Shown: positions 1-6,005 of the stretch, piece by piece
Numbering within the stretch: the stretch's first letter is position 1
How the letters are laid out: each line of letters starts with the position of its first letter
Assembly (NCBI GenBank): GCA_945957495.1
Contig: CAMFLG010000143.1
Coordinates: 1-7,526, forward strand
Direction of reading: 5' to 3'
Origin: an uncultured Pseudorhodobacter sp.
Lineage (GTDB): Bacteria > Pseudomonadota > Alphaproteobacteria > Rhodobacterales > Rhodobacteraceae
Length of the DNA stretch: 7,526 bases
Position numbers and translations under genes: made by a program
Notes under the pieces: generated by a model
Databases searched by the model: none
What the model saw: only the letters and a program-made list of their open reading frames with translations
Told to the model about the DNA's origin: nothing

Positions 1-147
1 GGGTAACACCGAAAGCGTAGCAGCTTTGCGGCGTTTTGTATATCCTTTTAATCTATCAGCTATGTCGTGATTAAGCTGTCCAAGCCGGATTTTGGCGAAA
101 CCCATGAATTCCCAAGGCCGTTCCACGCCTTGTGCGCCGCCGAACAT
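1..147 (-). CDS. possible N-terminal fragment of an unrecognised leftward gene
   Basis: On the minus strand a frame opens with ATG at 147-145 and stays open for 49 codons to the left edge of the window. It begins MFGGAQGVERPWEFMGFAKI and has a basic stretch (GYTKRRKAAT) near the cut end. A second ATG lies at 105-103. I do not recognise the protein. In favour: it would be divergent from the Rrf2 gene with a 116-base shared upstream region, a normal arrangement, and its first half uses GC-rich codons. Against: codons in the second half (ATA, AGA, TTA, GGA, ACA) are AT-rich and unlike the other genes here, there is no clear Shine-Dalgarno before either ATG, and the frame is also open upstream of the ATG. 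The AT-rich stretch at about 31-70 could instead be promoter DNA. The family cannot be named. Confidence 0.25.
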   Translation of the reverse strand, partial: MFGGAQGVERPWEFMGFAKIRLGQLNHDIADRLKGYTKRRKAATLSVLP

Positions 148-263
148 CGGCAGATTTTTGCTTGCCGCCAGATGCTGCTTTGCAGCAATCAAAGCGCAGG
201 CGAAATCGGTTTCGGGCGAATCATCAGATTGATTCCCCCCGCGTTGCCGGGTAGGTCTGGGCC

Positions 264-728
264 ATGATTACACAGAAGATGAAATACGCCCTGAAGGCGC
301 TGCTGGTTCTGGCAGACGAGGCCGCCTCGGCGACGCCCGAGGCCCTGACCATTGAGGCGATTGCCAAACGCTCGGACACGCCGAAGCGGTTTTTGGAACA
401 TATCCTGCTGGAACTGCGCAATGCCGGGATCATCGCATCAACCCGGGGGCGGTCGGGTGGCTATCAGATGATCAAGGCCCCGGCAGAGGTGTCGATTTCA
501 GAGCTTTTGCGCCTCATCGACGGGCCGATTGCACCGCTGCCCTGCCTCTCGCGCCGGGCTTATCAGCGCTGCGAAGACTGCAGTGATGAGCAGACCTGCC
601 GGATTCGCAAGGTTTTTGCCGACATTTTCTGGTCCTACCTGCTGCTGATCGAATCGCTGACACTGGCGGATATGCTGCGCTCTGGCGCGGTGGCGGATCA
701 GGTGCTGATGGCGTCCAGCGGCGCGTGA
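264..728 (+). CDS. Rrf2-family transcriptional regulator with a four-cysteine cluster
   Basis: A 154-residue protein of normal Rrf2 length. Residues about 1-80 form the winged helix-turn-helix: the opening MITQKMKYALKALLVLA matches the family start, and the wing is the RGRSGGYQM segment (61-69), close to the 'G..GG' signature of IscR, NsrR, RirA and CymR. Cysteines at 94, 103, 106 and 112 lie where IscR carries its three cluster ligands, so an iron-sulfur or thiol sensing role is likely; this is inference from spacing. After them comes a helical dimerisation segment (about 115-140). The ATG at 264 is preceded by a weak AGGT about eight bases away. The gene stands alone, converges on the oxygenase gene, and would share its upstream region with the possible leftward gene at 1-147. 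Its targets are unknown. Rrf2 proteins with this Cys pattern are, as I recall, common near sulfur-metabolism genes, but nothing here proves that link. Confidence 0.9.
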   Translation: MITQKMKYALKALLVLADEAASATPEALTIEAIAKRSDTPKRFLEHILLELRNAGIIASTRGRSGGYQMIKAPAEVSISELLRLIDGPIAPLPCLSRRAYQRCEDCSDEQTCRIRKVFADIFWSYLLLIESLTLADMLRSGAVADQVLMASSGA

Positions 729-736
729 TTTCGCGC

Positions 737-752
737 GATTTGTTAACAAATC
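737..752. repeat. perfect 16-bp palindrome
   Basis: GATTTGTTAACAAATC reads the same on both strands without a spacer. It starts 9 bases after the Rrf2 stop codon, in the gap between two convergent genes. Its AT-rich core and lack of a loop resemble a protein-binding operator more than a terminator, but no start of a gene lies close by. Function unknown. Confidence 0.85.
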
Positions 753-763
753 CCTAAATTGGC

Positions 764-776
764 ATGTCTAAGACAT
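764..776. repeat. perfect 13-bp inverted repeat (ATGTCT-A-AGACAT)
   Basis: Six-base arms flank a single central A. The arms contain ATGTC/GACAT, the same words that occur inside the much larger palindrome 12 bases to the right. It could be a short operator half or simply chance; what makes it worth noting is its place in a run of three palindromes within 88 bases. Confidence 0.7.
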
Positions 777-787
777 TGATATTGCTG

Positions 788-824
788 TGACAAGGAATGT
801 CCCGGGCCGGGACATTCCTTGTCA
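788..824. repeat. perfect 37-bp inverted repeat between convergent genes, possible two-way transcription stop
   Basis: Arms of 17 bases (788-804 TGACAAGGAATGTCCCG; 808-824 its exact reverse complement) flank a 3-base loop GGC (805-807). In RNA either strand would fold into a very stable hairpin. It sits 60 bases after the Rrf2 stop and 21 bases after the oxygenase stop, the usual place for a bidirectional terminator. Against an ordinary intrinsic terminator: the plus strand continues GGCAAAAAGG and the minus strand continues ACAGCAATATC, so neither has a U-run after the stem. Alternatives are an operator, an RNA 3'-end stabiliser, or a member of a dispersed repeat family. Confidence 0.9.
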
Positions 825-844
825 GGCAAAAAGGCGCGCTAAAG

Positions 845-1978
845 TCAGGCCGGAATCCGGCTGGCCAGATATTGCGCGAATTCGAAATTCGGCCGCTCCA
901 GATGCGACAGGTGCCCCGGCTCTGCCATGCCCGACAGCAACCCGCGATAGACCTTTTCGGTGCAACCCTTGTCCTCGACGTTCACTTCATCCAACAGCGC
1001 CTTCAGCGCCGTCAGATGATCTGCCGCCTGCGGGTCGGCGATCCATTCCGCCGACATGCCGCCGCCGAACAACACGTTCACCCGGCCGGGCCCATCCGGC
1101 GTCAGCGACAGATACCAGAAATACCCCGGCGTCAGCGTGATCAACAGCGACGGATAGATCGCCAGCAGCCAGGTCTTGCGCCGCTCATCCCCCTGCAGAA
1201 CCGTGTTGGACGGGTGGGCCAGCGCCAGCGGGATCGAGTCGTTCTTCAGGATCCAGTGATAGTTGAAGGCGGCGTCGCCCTCGGGGCAGACCATCTCGTC
1301 CAGATTGCTGGACCCGCCAATCGTGCCCGCGTGACACATCGGCAGATGATAGCTTTCCATGAAATTCTCAGCCAACACCTTCCAGTTCGTCGCCCAGTTG
1401 AACGTCTCGCGGAAGGTTTCGGTGTAGGTGGACATGTCCAGATAGGGGATCAGATCGCGCACCGACCGGAACGCCACATCCGGGCTGGGCGCGGTCTGGT
1501 TCAGCGTGACCATGATCCAACCCTGCCACACCTCGCAGCGCACCGCAGGCAAGGCGACATCGCTTTTGCAAAAGCCTTCATTCAAGGTCATCGCCGCCGC
1601 GCCGCGCAGGGTGCCGTCCAGATTGTAGGTCCAGGCATGGTAGGGGCAGACGATTGACCGAACATGGCCGCGCCCCTCCAGCAGGGTTGACATCCGGTGG
1701 CGGCAAACGTTCGACATCGCCCGCACAACACCGTCGCGGTCGCGCAGCACGATCACCGGTTCTCCCGCAATTTCCAGCGTCAGGTAATCGCCCGGCTCTG
1801 GCAGGCTTTCCGCCCGGCCCACGCACAGCCAGTCCCTGGCAAAGATATGCTGCTGCTCCTGCGCCAGAAACGCCTCAGAGGTGTAGACCGATTTCGGCAT
1901 CGCCCGCGCCTGATTGAACGGCACCGAGACATTCGCGTGCAATTCCGCCATGGGAGAGATCGGTTGGTGCTTGGTCAT
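845..1978 (-). CDS. Rieske-type non-heme iron oxygenase, alpha subunit (quaternary-amine oxygenase-like)
   Basis: A 377-residue cytoplasmic oxygenase component. Residues about 45-150 are the Rieske domain: C92-x-H94 and C111-x2-H114 bind the [2Fe-2S] cluster (CRH ... CPYH). The C-terminal catalytic domain contains NWK (198-200) and E208-x2-H211-x4-H216, with an acidic pair E335-D336 as candidate third ligand of the mononuclear iron. The residue bridging the two centres is Glu (E208), where naphthalene-dioxygenase-type enzymes have Asp; Glu is known from carnitine oxygenase CntA, which is also of similar length (about 370). Such enzymes oxidise N-methyl groups or C-N bonds of betaines and carnitine and need a separate flavin/ferredoxin reductase, which is absent here. 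The ATG at 1978 has AGGAAG about six bases upstream. It follows the acyltransferase gene on the same strand after 212 bases, so it may be part of that operon or have its own promoter. The family is certain; the substrate is not. Confidence 0.9.
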   Translation of the reverse strand: MTKHQPISPMAELHANVSVPFNQARAMPKSVYTSEAFLAQEQQHIFARDWLCVGRAESLPEPGDYLTLEIAGEPVIVLRDRDGVVRAMSNVCRHRMSTLLEGRGHVRSIVCPYHAWTYNLDGTLRGAAAMTLNEGFCKSDVALPAVRCEVWQGWIMVTLNQTAPSPDVAFRSVRDLIPYLDMSTYTETFRETFNWATNWKVLAENFMESYHLPMCHAGTIGGSSNLDEMVCPEGDAAFNYHWILKNDSIPLALAHPSNTVLQGDERRKTWLLAIYPSLLITLTPGYFWYLSLTPDGPGRVNVLFGGGMSAEWIADPQAADHLTALKALLDEVNVEDKGCTEKVYRGLLSGMAEPGHLSHLERPNFEFAQYLASRIPA

Positions 1979-2190
1979 CGGCTTCTTCCTGTTCGACGTG
2001 TTTCCGGGCGCGACGCGTGGGTTACTGGGGCATCGCGGGACTGGTACGGGTTCGGGTAGGATGAAACAGCCCCGATGTCACGCAAAGTAGTCACTTCCGC
2101 AGCATTGGTTAGCGCAAGGCTAAACAACGTTTGACGCATTCCTGTGCTTGGCTGCGCCTGACACAGCGATAGGGCTTGCGGTCGTCCGGA
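1979..2190 (-). promoter_or_regulatory. gap upstream of the oxygenase gene, with a small dyad
   Basis: This 212-base stretch has no plausible gene. It probably holds a promoter for the oxygenase, because it is long for an internal operon gap. A dyad TTAGC-N5-GCTAA lies at 2109-2123, about 130 bases before the oxygenase start; its T-N11-A framing would fit a LysR-type site, but the dyad is short. I could not pick out a convincing -35/-10 pair, and I see no terminator with a U-run after the acyltransferase stop. Confidence 0.3.
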
Positions 2191-3210
2191 TCAACAGACC
2201 ATCGCGCGCTGTTCGGGCAGCCCCATAGAGATCAGGAACGGCTCTGCCGCCTGCCGGGTCTGGAAAGCGCCTTTGCTGTCCATGCCGCGCCAATGCGCCA
2301 GGATCAGGGATTGCGCCACAGCACCCCCCAGAGTGGTGCCGGGACCGGGGATGATGAACAGATCGGGCGCAAATTCGCGGGCCGCGGTGCGGATGGCGGC
2401 GGTGAAGTCATACGGCTCTGTCACCTGAGGCCCCAGCGTATAGTCGCGCAAGGCGGCGGTATCCGTCGCCCCCGGCCACCAGATCGCGCCGCGCCCGTCG
2501 ATCAGCGCGGTTTTCGGCTGCACGAACAATGATTGCGGCAGGCGGGCGCGGCCCATTTCGGCAACCGGGGCCTGCAAACGGGTGTGAAACCCCGCGTGGT
2601 TGGCCAGCCGCATCGGAAAACGACCCTGTTCAGGCGGCACGGCGGCCTCGAACGACTTCAACCCGGCCTCGTTTCCGGCCAACACCAGCATGCCGCCAAG
2701 GTCGATGGACAGCGACAGCACATGTTCGGGGCGGGTGTTGATGCCTTGCGCTATCGCCAGCAATTCCGCCTTGCGCGCCGGGGCATCGACCCAGTCGGCA
2801 CCCATGAAGGGATGAATGATCTGGCCGCCGATCAGTTGTTCCTGCATCAGCGTGCCCATGGTGTTGACCACCTCGAACCCGTTTTCAGGCGACAGCGCCC
2901 CGGCGCAGGCCAATGCCGAATACCAGCCCATCGAATTGCCGGTCACGGCGGTGATCTCCACGTCCTTCAGCGACAGCACATCGCCCAAGGTACAGGTGTA
3001 GATCAAAGCCGAGGCATTGTCGCCGCGCGTGTGTTTCGCCACCGAATAGGTCGCCGCCCCGTCCAGCGCGCTCAGGGTTTCCTGGCCAAGTTCGGCGCGG
3101 CGCGTGTCAAATTCGGTCAGCAGCGCGCGGTCCGGGAAACGCGCAAGGCTGCCTAGTTCGGTCTTGGTATAGGTGCCCCGGCCGGGGCAAATCACGACAG
3201 CGGTTTTCAT
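2191..3210 (-). CDS. FabD-like acyltransferase-fold protein paired with an E1 dehydrogenase
   Basis: A 339-residue protein that aligns along its length with malonyl-CoA:ACP transacylase (E. coli FabD, 309 residues). Visible landmarks: PGRG (9-12) for FabD PGQG; the nucleophile elbow GNSMG (91-95, Ser93) followed by WYSALACAG, matching FabD GHSLG-EYSALVCAG; the catalytic His209 in AGFHTRL; and PGPG (288-291) near the C-terminus. The FabD arginine that binds the malonyl carboxylate (RG-x2-MQE) is Met118 here (MG-x2-MQE), so a free-carboxylate acyl group is an unlikely substrate. It is therefore a divergent acyltransferase, not the housekeeping FabD. The preferred start is ATG 3210, which overlaps the E1 stop as ATGA and has GGAG eight bases upstream; a GTG at 3216 in the same frame is less likely. 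The overlap implies coupled translation with the E1. It may move the acyl group made by the E1, but acceptor and donor are unknown. Confidence 0.8.
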   Translation of the reverse strand: MKTAVVICPGRGTYTKTELGSLARFPDRALLTEFDTRRAELGQETLSALDGAATYSVAKHTRGDNASALIYTCTLGDVLSLKDVEITAVTGNSMGWYSALACAGALSPENGFEVVNTMGTLMQEQLIGGQIIHPFMGADWVDAPARKAELLAIAQGINTRPEHVLSLSIDLGGMLVLAGNEAGLKSFEAAVPPEQGRFPMRLANHAGFHTRLQAPVAEMGRARLPQSLFVQPKTALIDGRGAIWWPGATDTAALRDYTLGPQVTEPYDFTAAIRTAAREFAPDLFIIPGPGTTLGGAVAQSLILAHWRGMDSKGAFQTRQAAEPFLISMGLPEQRAMVC

Positions 3211-5387
3211 TGGCACATCTCCAGCGCGGCGGCGGTGATCGAGGCGGAGGAGGGCATGGTCGCGGCATAGGCCGGACCAGTGGCGATGAAACTGTCGGTG
3301 GCGGTGATCCGCCGCAGCTTGGCCGGGCTTTCCTCGTGAAACAGCGCCATCAGTGCCTCTGCCACGCCGCCGGAATGGCGGGTTTCATCGACGATCAGGA
3401 TGTTCTTGCAGCCCTGCACCGCATCGACCAGCGCCGCGTCGGGCAGGGGCGACAGCCAGCGCGTGTCGATGATGCGGGTCTTGACGCCTGCCGCCGCAAT
3501 CGCGGGCAGGGCCTGATGCGACAGGTAAGTGCCATTGCCAAAGGTCACGATGGCCAGATCGGTGCCATCGCCGTGGATGCCCACCTCGCCCAGGGCAATC
3601 GTCTGATCGGGCGCGGGGTAGCGTTGCATCCACAATCCGTCCTTGTCGCCCTGCAGATCGCGCATCGGGTAAAGCGCGATGGGTTCCAGGAACACCACAA
3701 CCCGCTGTTCCTCGCGCGCCAGCCGCACACATTCGCGCAGCATGCGGGCCGCATCGGCGCCGTTCGACGGCACGGCAAGGATCAGCCCTGGAATATCGCG
3801 CAGCACCGCGACCGAGTTGTCGTTGTGGAAGTGCCCGCCAAAGCCCTTTTGATAGCCCAGACCGGCGATGCGCAGAACCATCGGGTTGCTGTATTGACCG
3901 TTCGAGAAGAACGGCAGCGTCGCCGCCTCGCCGCGCAGCTGATCCTCGGCGTTGTGCAGATAGGCCAGGAACTGAATCTCCGGCATCGGCACAAAACCGT
4001 TCTGTGCCATGCCGATGGCAAGGCCAAGGATCGACTGTTCGTCCAGCAGGGTGTCAATCATCCGCGACGCGCCAAACCGCGCGGTCAGCTTTTGCGTCAC
4101 GCCATAAACACCGCCCTTGCGGCCCACATCCTCGCCCATCATCACGATTTCAGGATGGGCCAGCATCAGGTCAGTCAGCGCCCAGTTGATCAGGCGCGAC
4201 ATGATCTGCGGTTCGTCCATCGCCTTCATATCGCCGCCGAACGCTGCCGCCCGTGCCTCGGGCGTGGGGCCGTTGGTGGGTTTGCAGGGCCGGTGCGGCG
4301 GGATCTGCGAGGCCATCACGTCGCTGGCGGTTTTCAGGCGGGGCCGGGTGATCGCCTCGGCGGCGATGCGGGCAACGCGGTCGTTGGTGTCATTGTAGAT
4401 CTGCAGCGCAGCTTCGGCGGGCAGGGCGCCGGATTGATCCAGCAGGCGGACGGAATGCAACAAGGGGTCGTTCGCCTCTTCCGCCTCGACCTCTTCGCGG
4501 GGCAGGTAGGTGGTGGGCACATCGGCCCCGGCGTGGCCGTAAAGCCGGATGGTTTTCAGATGCAGGAAGGCGGGTTTGCGGCGGGTGCGCACGAAATCGG
4601 CGGCCTCTTGCGCGACGCGGTAGGTCTCGAAAATATCCAGACCGTTGGCGTGGAAATAGGTCAGGCCGGGGCGGTGCATGAAGGAATTGGCGATCCAGCC
4701 CGTCGGTGTCTTGGTGGAAATGCCGATCCCGTTGTCTTCGCAGACAAACAGCAGCGGCAGCGGAATCGCCTGATAGCTGGTCCAGCCTGCGGTGTTGAAG
4801 GCGCCCTGCGCGGTGGAGTGGTTGGCAGAGGCATCGCCAAAGCTGCAATAGACGATGGCGTCATCGGGCAGTTCGGCGTGTTCGGGGCGGTGGCGGCGGG
4901 CGGCGCCGATGGAATAGGCGGCCCCCACGGCCTTGGGCAGGTGGCTGGCGATTGTCGAGGTTTGCGGCGGAATGTTCAGCGCCTTCGATCCCAGCACCTT
5001 GTGCCGCCCGCCCGAGATCGGGTCTTCGGCAGAGGCGGCGAAGGACAACAGCATGTCATAGGCGATGGTTTGCCCCGGCACCTGATCGGCGCGGGCGATC
5101 TGAAACGCGGCGTCGCGGTAATGGAGGAAAGCCATGTCGGTGGGGCGCAGGGCGCGGGCCACGGCGGCAAGGCCCTCGTGCCCGGACGATCCGATGGTGT
5201 AAAAGCCTTGACCCGCACGCTGCATCTGGCGGGATTGGCGATCCAGAGCGCGGCTCAGGCAGGCGGCGCGAAATATGGCGACGGCTTCGGGGTTGCTCAG
5301 GGGGCCAGAGGGCGGCGCACCCGCCGGAAAGTCGCGGGCGGCCACGCGGGTCAGGAAGTTTTCGTGAACGATATTGGCGCGGTCCAT
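3207..5387 (-). CDS. fused alpha/beta E1 component of a 2-oxoacid dehydrogenase (thiamine-diphosphate dependent)
   Basis: A 726-residue fusion of E1-alpha (about 35-350) and E1-beta (about 391-726), joined by a Pro/Ala-rich linker (about 351-388). E1 decarboxylates a 2-oxoacid on thiamine diphosphate and passes the acyl group to a lipoyl domain. Alpha half: GFYTIGSSGHEG (61-72) and YRD (90-92) resemble branched-chain E1-alpha; the cofactor motif runs from GDASAN (184-189) to EDNG (217-220), with Ala where GDG is usual; H285 in LYGHAGAD corresponds to the active-site His loop. Beta half: MGEDVGRKGGVYGVT (417-431), the cofactor-activating Glu450 in LDEQ, and H521 in GGHFHND at the place of the beta catalytic His. 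The ATG at 5387 has AGGGG about eight bases upstream. It is the first gene of the leftward operon and overlaps the acyltransferase by 4 bases. No E2 or E3 is in the window, so partners must be encoded elsewhere. A branched-chain or pyruvate-like substrate is possible; the sequence does not decide. Confidence 0.88.
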   Translation of the reverse strand: MDRANIVHENFLTRVAARDFPAGAPPSGPLSNPEAVAIFRAACLSRALDRQSRQMQRAGQGFYTIGSSGHEGLAAVARALRPTDMAFLHYRDAAFQIARADQVPGQTIAYDMLLSFAASAEDPISGGRHKVLGSKALNIPPQTSTIASHLPKAVGAAYSIGAARRHRPEHAELPDDAIVYCSFGDASANHSTAQGAFNTAGWTSYQAIPLPLLFVCEDNGIGISTKTPTGWIANSFMHRPGLTYFHANGLDIFETYRVAQEAADFVRTRRKPAFLHLKTIRLYGHAGADVPTTYLPREEVEAEEANDPLLHSVRLLDQSGALPAEAALQIYNDTNDRVARIAAEAITRPRLKTASDVMASQIPPHRPCKPTNGPTPEARAAAFGGDMKAMDEPQIMSRLINWALTDLMLAHPEIVMMGEDVGRKGGVYGVTQKLTARFGASRMIDTLLDEQSILGLAIGMAQNGFVPMPEIQFLAYLHNAEDQLRGEAATLPFFSNGQYSNPMVLRIAGLGYQKGFGGHFHNDNSVAVLRDIPGLILAVPSNGADAARMLRECVRLAREEQRVVVFLEPIALYPMRDLQGDKDGLWMQRYPAPDQTIALGEVGIHGDGTDLAIVTFGNGTYLSHQALPAIAAAGVKTRIIDTRWLSPLPDAALVDAVQGCKNILIVDETRHSGGVAEALMALFHEESPAKLRRITATDSFIATGPAYAATMPSSASITAAALEMCQ

Positions 5388-5590
5388 CGGTGCATCCCCT
5401 GTCTGATGCCCGCGGTTCTAGCCGATTTTGCCGCCGGACTGAACCGATATAAACACTGCAATCCATGAGGGAACGTCATAGAAGATGCCGTGATTTGCGA
5501 AGAAGATCGAACCGGGTTGTTGCGGAAAAATCTGGTGTCGCATGTGTGATACATTGGAATAACCCACGAAATCATAGTGCTAGATGGCAA

Positions 5591-5725
5591 ATGGAATGTG
5601 AATGGCTTGCGCTATGGTTGCCCGAAGATGTCATTATGCAGCCGCAGCATCAAAAAGGTGATGCGCTGCCGATGCGGGCCGTTTGGGTGCCGATCCTGAA
5701 ATGGATTGTCGCGCGCAAAGCTTGA
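5591..5725 (+). CDS. possible 44-residue small protein, unrecognised
   Basis: An ATG at 5591 opens a frame of 44 codons ending in TGA at 5725. The product is rich in Trp (4) and has a hydrophobic, basic C-terminal end (WVPILKWIVARKA) that could lie along a membrane. Third positions lean toward G and C as in the neighbouring genes, slightly more than expected for random intergenic DNA. There is only a weak AGATGG before the start. The frame is also open upstream to an ATG at 5465, but that stretch is Arg-rich and looks non-coding. Could equally be a chance frame or a remnant of a longer gene. Confidence 0.2.
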   Translation: MECEWLALWLPEDVIMQPQHQKGDALPMRAVWVPILKWIVARKA

Positions 5726-5885
5726 TCAGAACGCAACCCCTGCGCCGCCGCAACCCGAGGCGGAGATCCGCATGGCATTCATGCGACGTCGGCGGTGCCA
5801 GCCGCAGCGCCAGATCAAGGTCGTGTCGGTCGATTGAACGCTCCCAAATGTCGCTTCGACATAGATTTGGACCAAGTCAGCGCTT

Positions 5886-5918
5886 CTGGCCTTAACGGCC
5901 TATCTGCTCTGGACATAA
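5886..5918 (+). promoter_or_regulatory. candidate TauR-binding repeats upstream of tpa
   Basis: Two direct repeats, CTGGCCTTAA (5886-5895) and CTGGACATAA (5909-5918), lie 23 bases apart start to start and 88-120 bases before the tpa start codon. Each differs by one base from CTGGACYTAA, which I recall as the repeat needed for TauR activation of taurine genes in Rhodobacter capsulatus; this is from memory and unchecked. TauR is a MocR-type GntR activator, and direct repeats near the -35 region fit that class. A possible -10 (GATTAT, 5939-5944) would put the second repeat over the -35 region. Confidence 0.45.
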
Positions 5919-6005
5919 CAACAAACCCGGCAATGCCGGATTATGCCGCCAGCAAATCAGGCCGCAGTTGGGCGGCCCATGCCCATTCATAAACGAGGTC
6001 CGGCC

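Larger units (their letters stand above)
5388..6005. other. 618-base intergenic region between divergent transcription units
   Basis: It must hold the promoters of the leftward E1 operon and of rightward tpa. Its left part (about 5430-5600) is richer in AT than the genes around it, which fits a control region. A 44-codon frame ends at 5725 (listed separately). The same reading frame reopens directly after that TGA and stays open to 5992, but I recognise nothing in it. Repeats resembling TauR sites lie at 5886-5918, and a small perfect hairpin CCGGC-AAT-GCCGG lies at 5927-5939. I found no unambiguous sigma-70 promoter on either strand. Confidence 0.6.

Noticed and set aside
797..1657. A 286-codon plus-strand frame opposite the oxygenase gene, starting inside the large palindrome
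   Set aside because: The composition (very rich in Arg, Gln, His) is that of an antisense shadow, and the oxygenase on the other strand has all its metal ligands.
2142..2166. Imperfect stem CTGTG ... CACAG after the acyltransferase stop
   Set aside because: Only five outer pairs with an internal loop and no U-run after it; not supportable as a terminator.
3211..3216. GTG start for the acyltransferase gene at 3216
   Set aside because: The ATG two codons later overlaps the E1 stop as ATGA and has GGAG at eight bases; GTG would put the ribosome site too close.
3210..5468. A 752-codon plus-strand open frame opposite the E1 gene, longer than the E1 frame itself
   Set aside because: It mirrors the E1 codons; GC-rich third positions on the coding strand remove stops on the other strand. 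Its product shows no domain motif and is rich in Gly, Arg, His and Gln, as antisense frames usually are.
5927..5939. Small hairpin CCGGC-AAT-GCCGG followed on the minus strand by a T-rich stretch, terminator-like
   Set aside because: The stem has only five pairs, the T stretch is interrupted, and no leftward gene ends there. It might be a leader structure of tpa but the evidence is too thin to annotate.
5943..6005. Upstream ATG starts for tpa at 5943 and 5979
   Set aside because: Neither has a Shine-Dalgarno, while 6006 has GAGG at seven bases and gives the usual family length.
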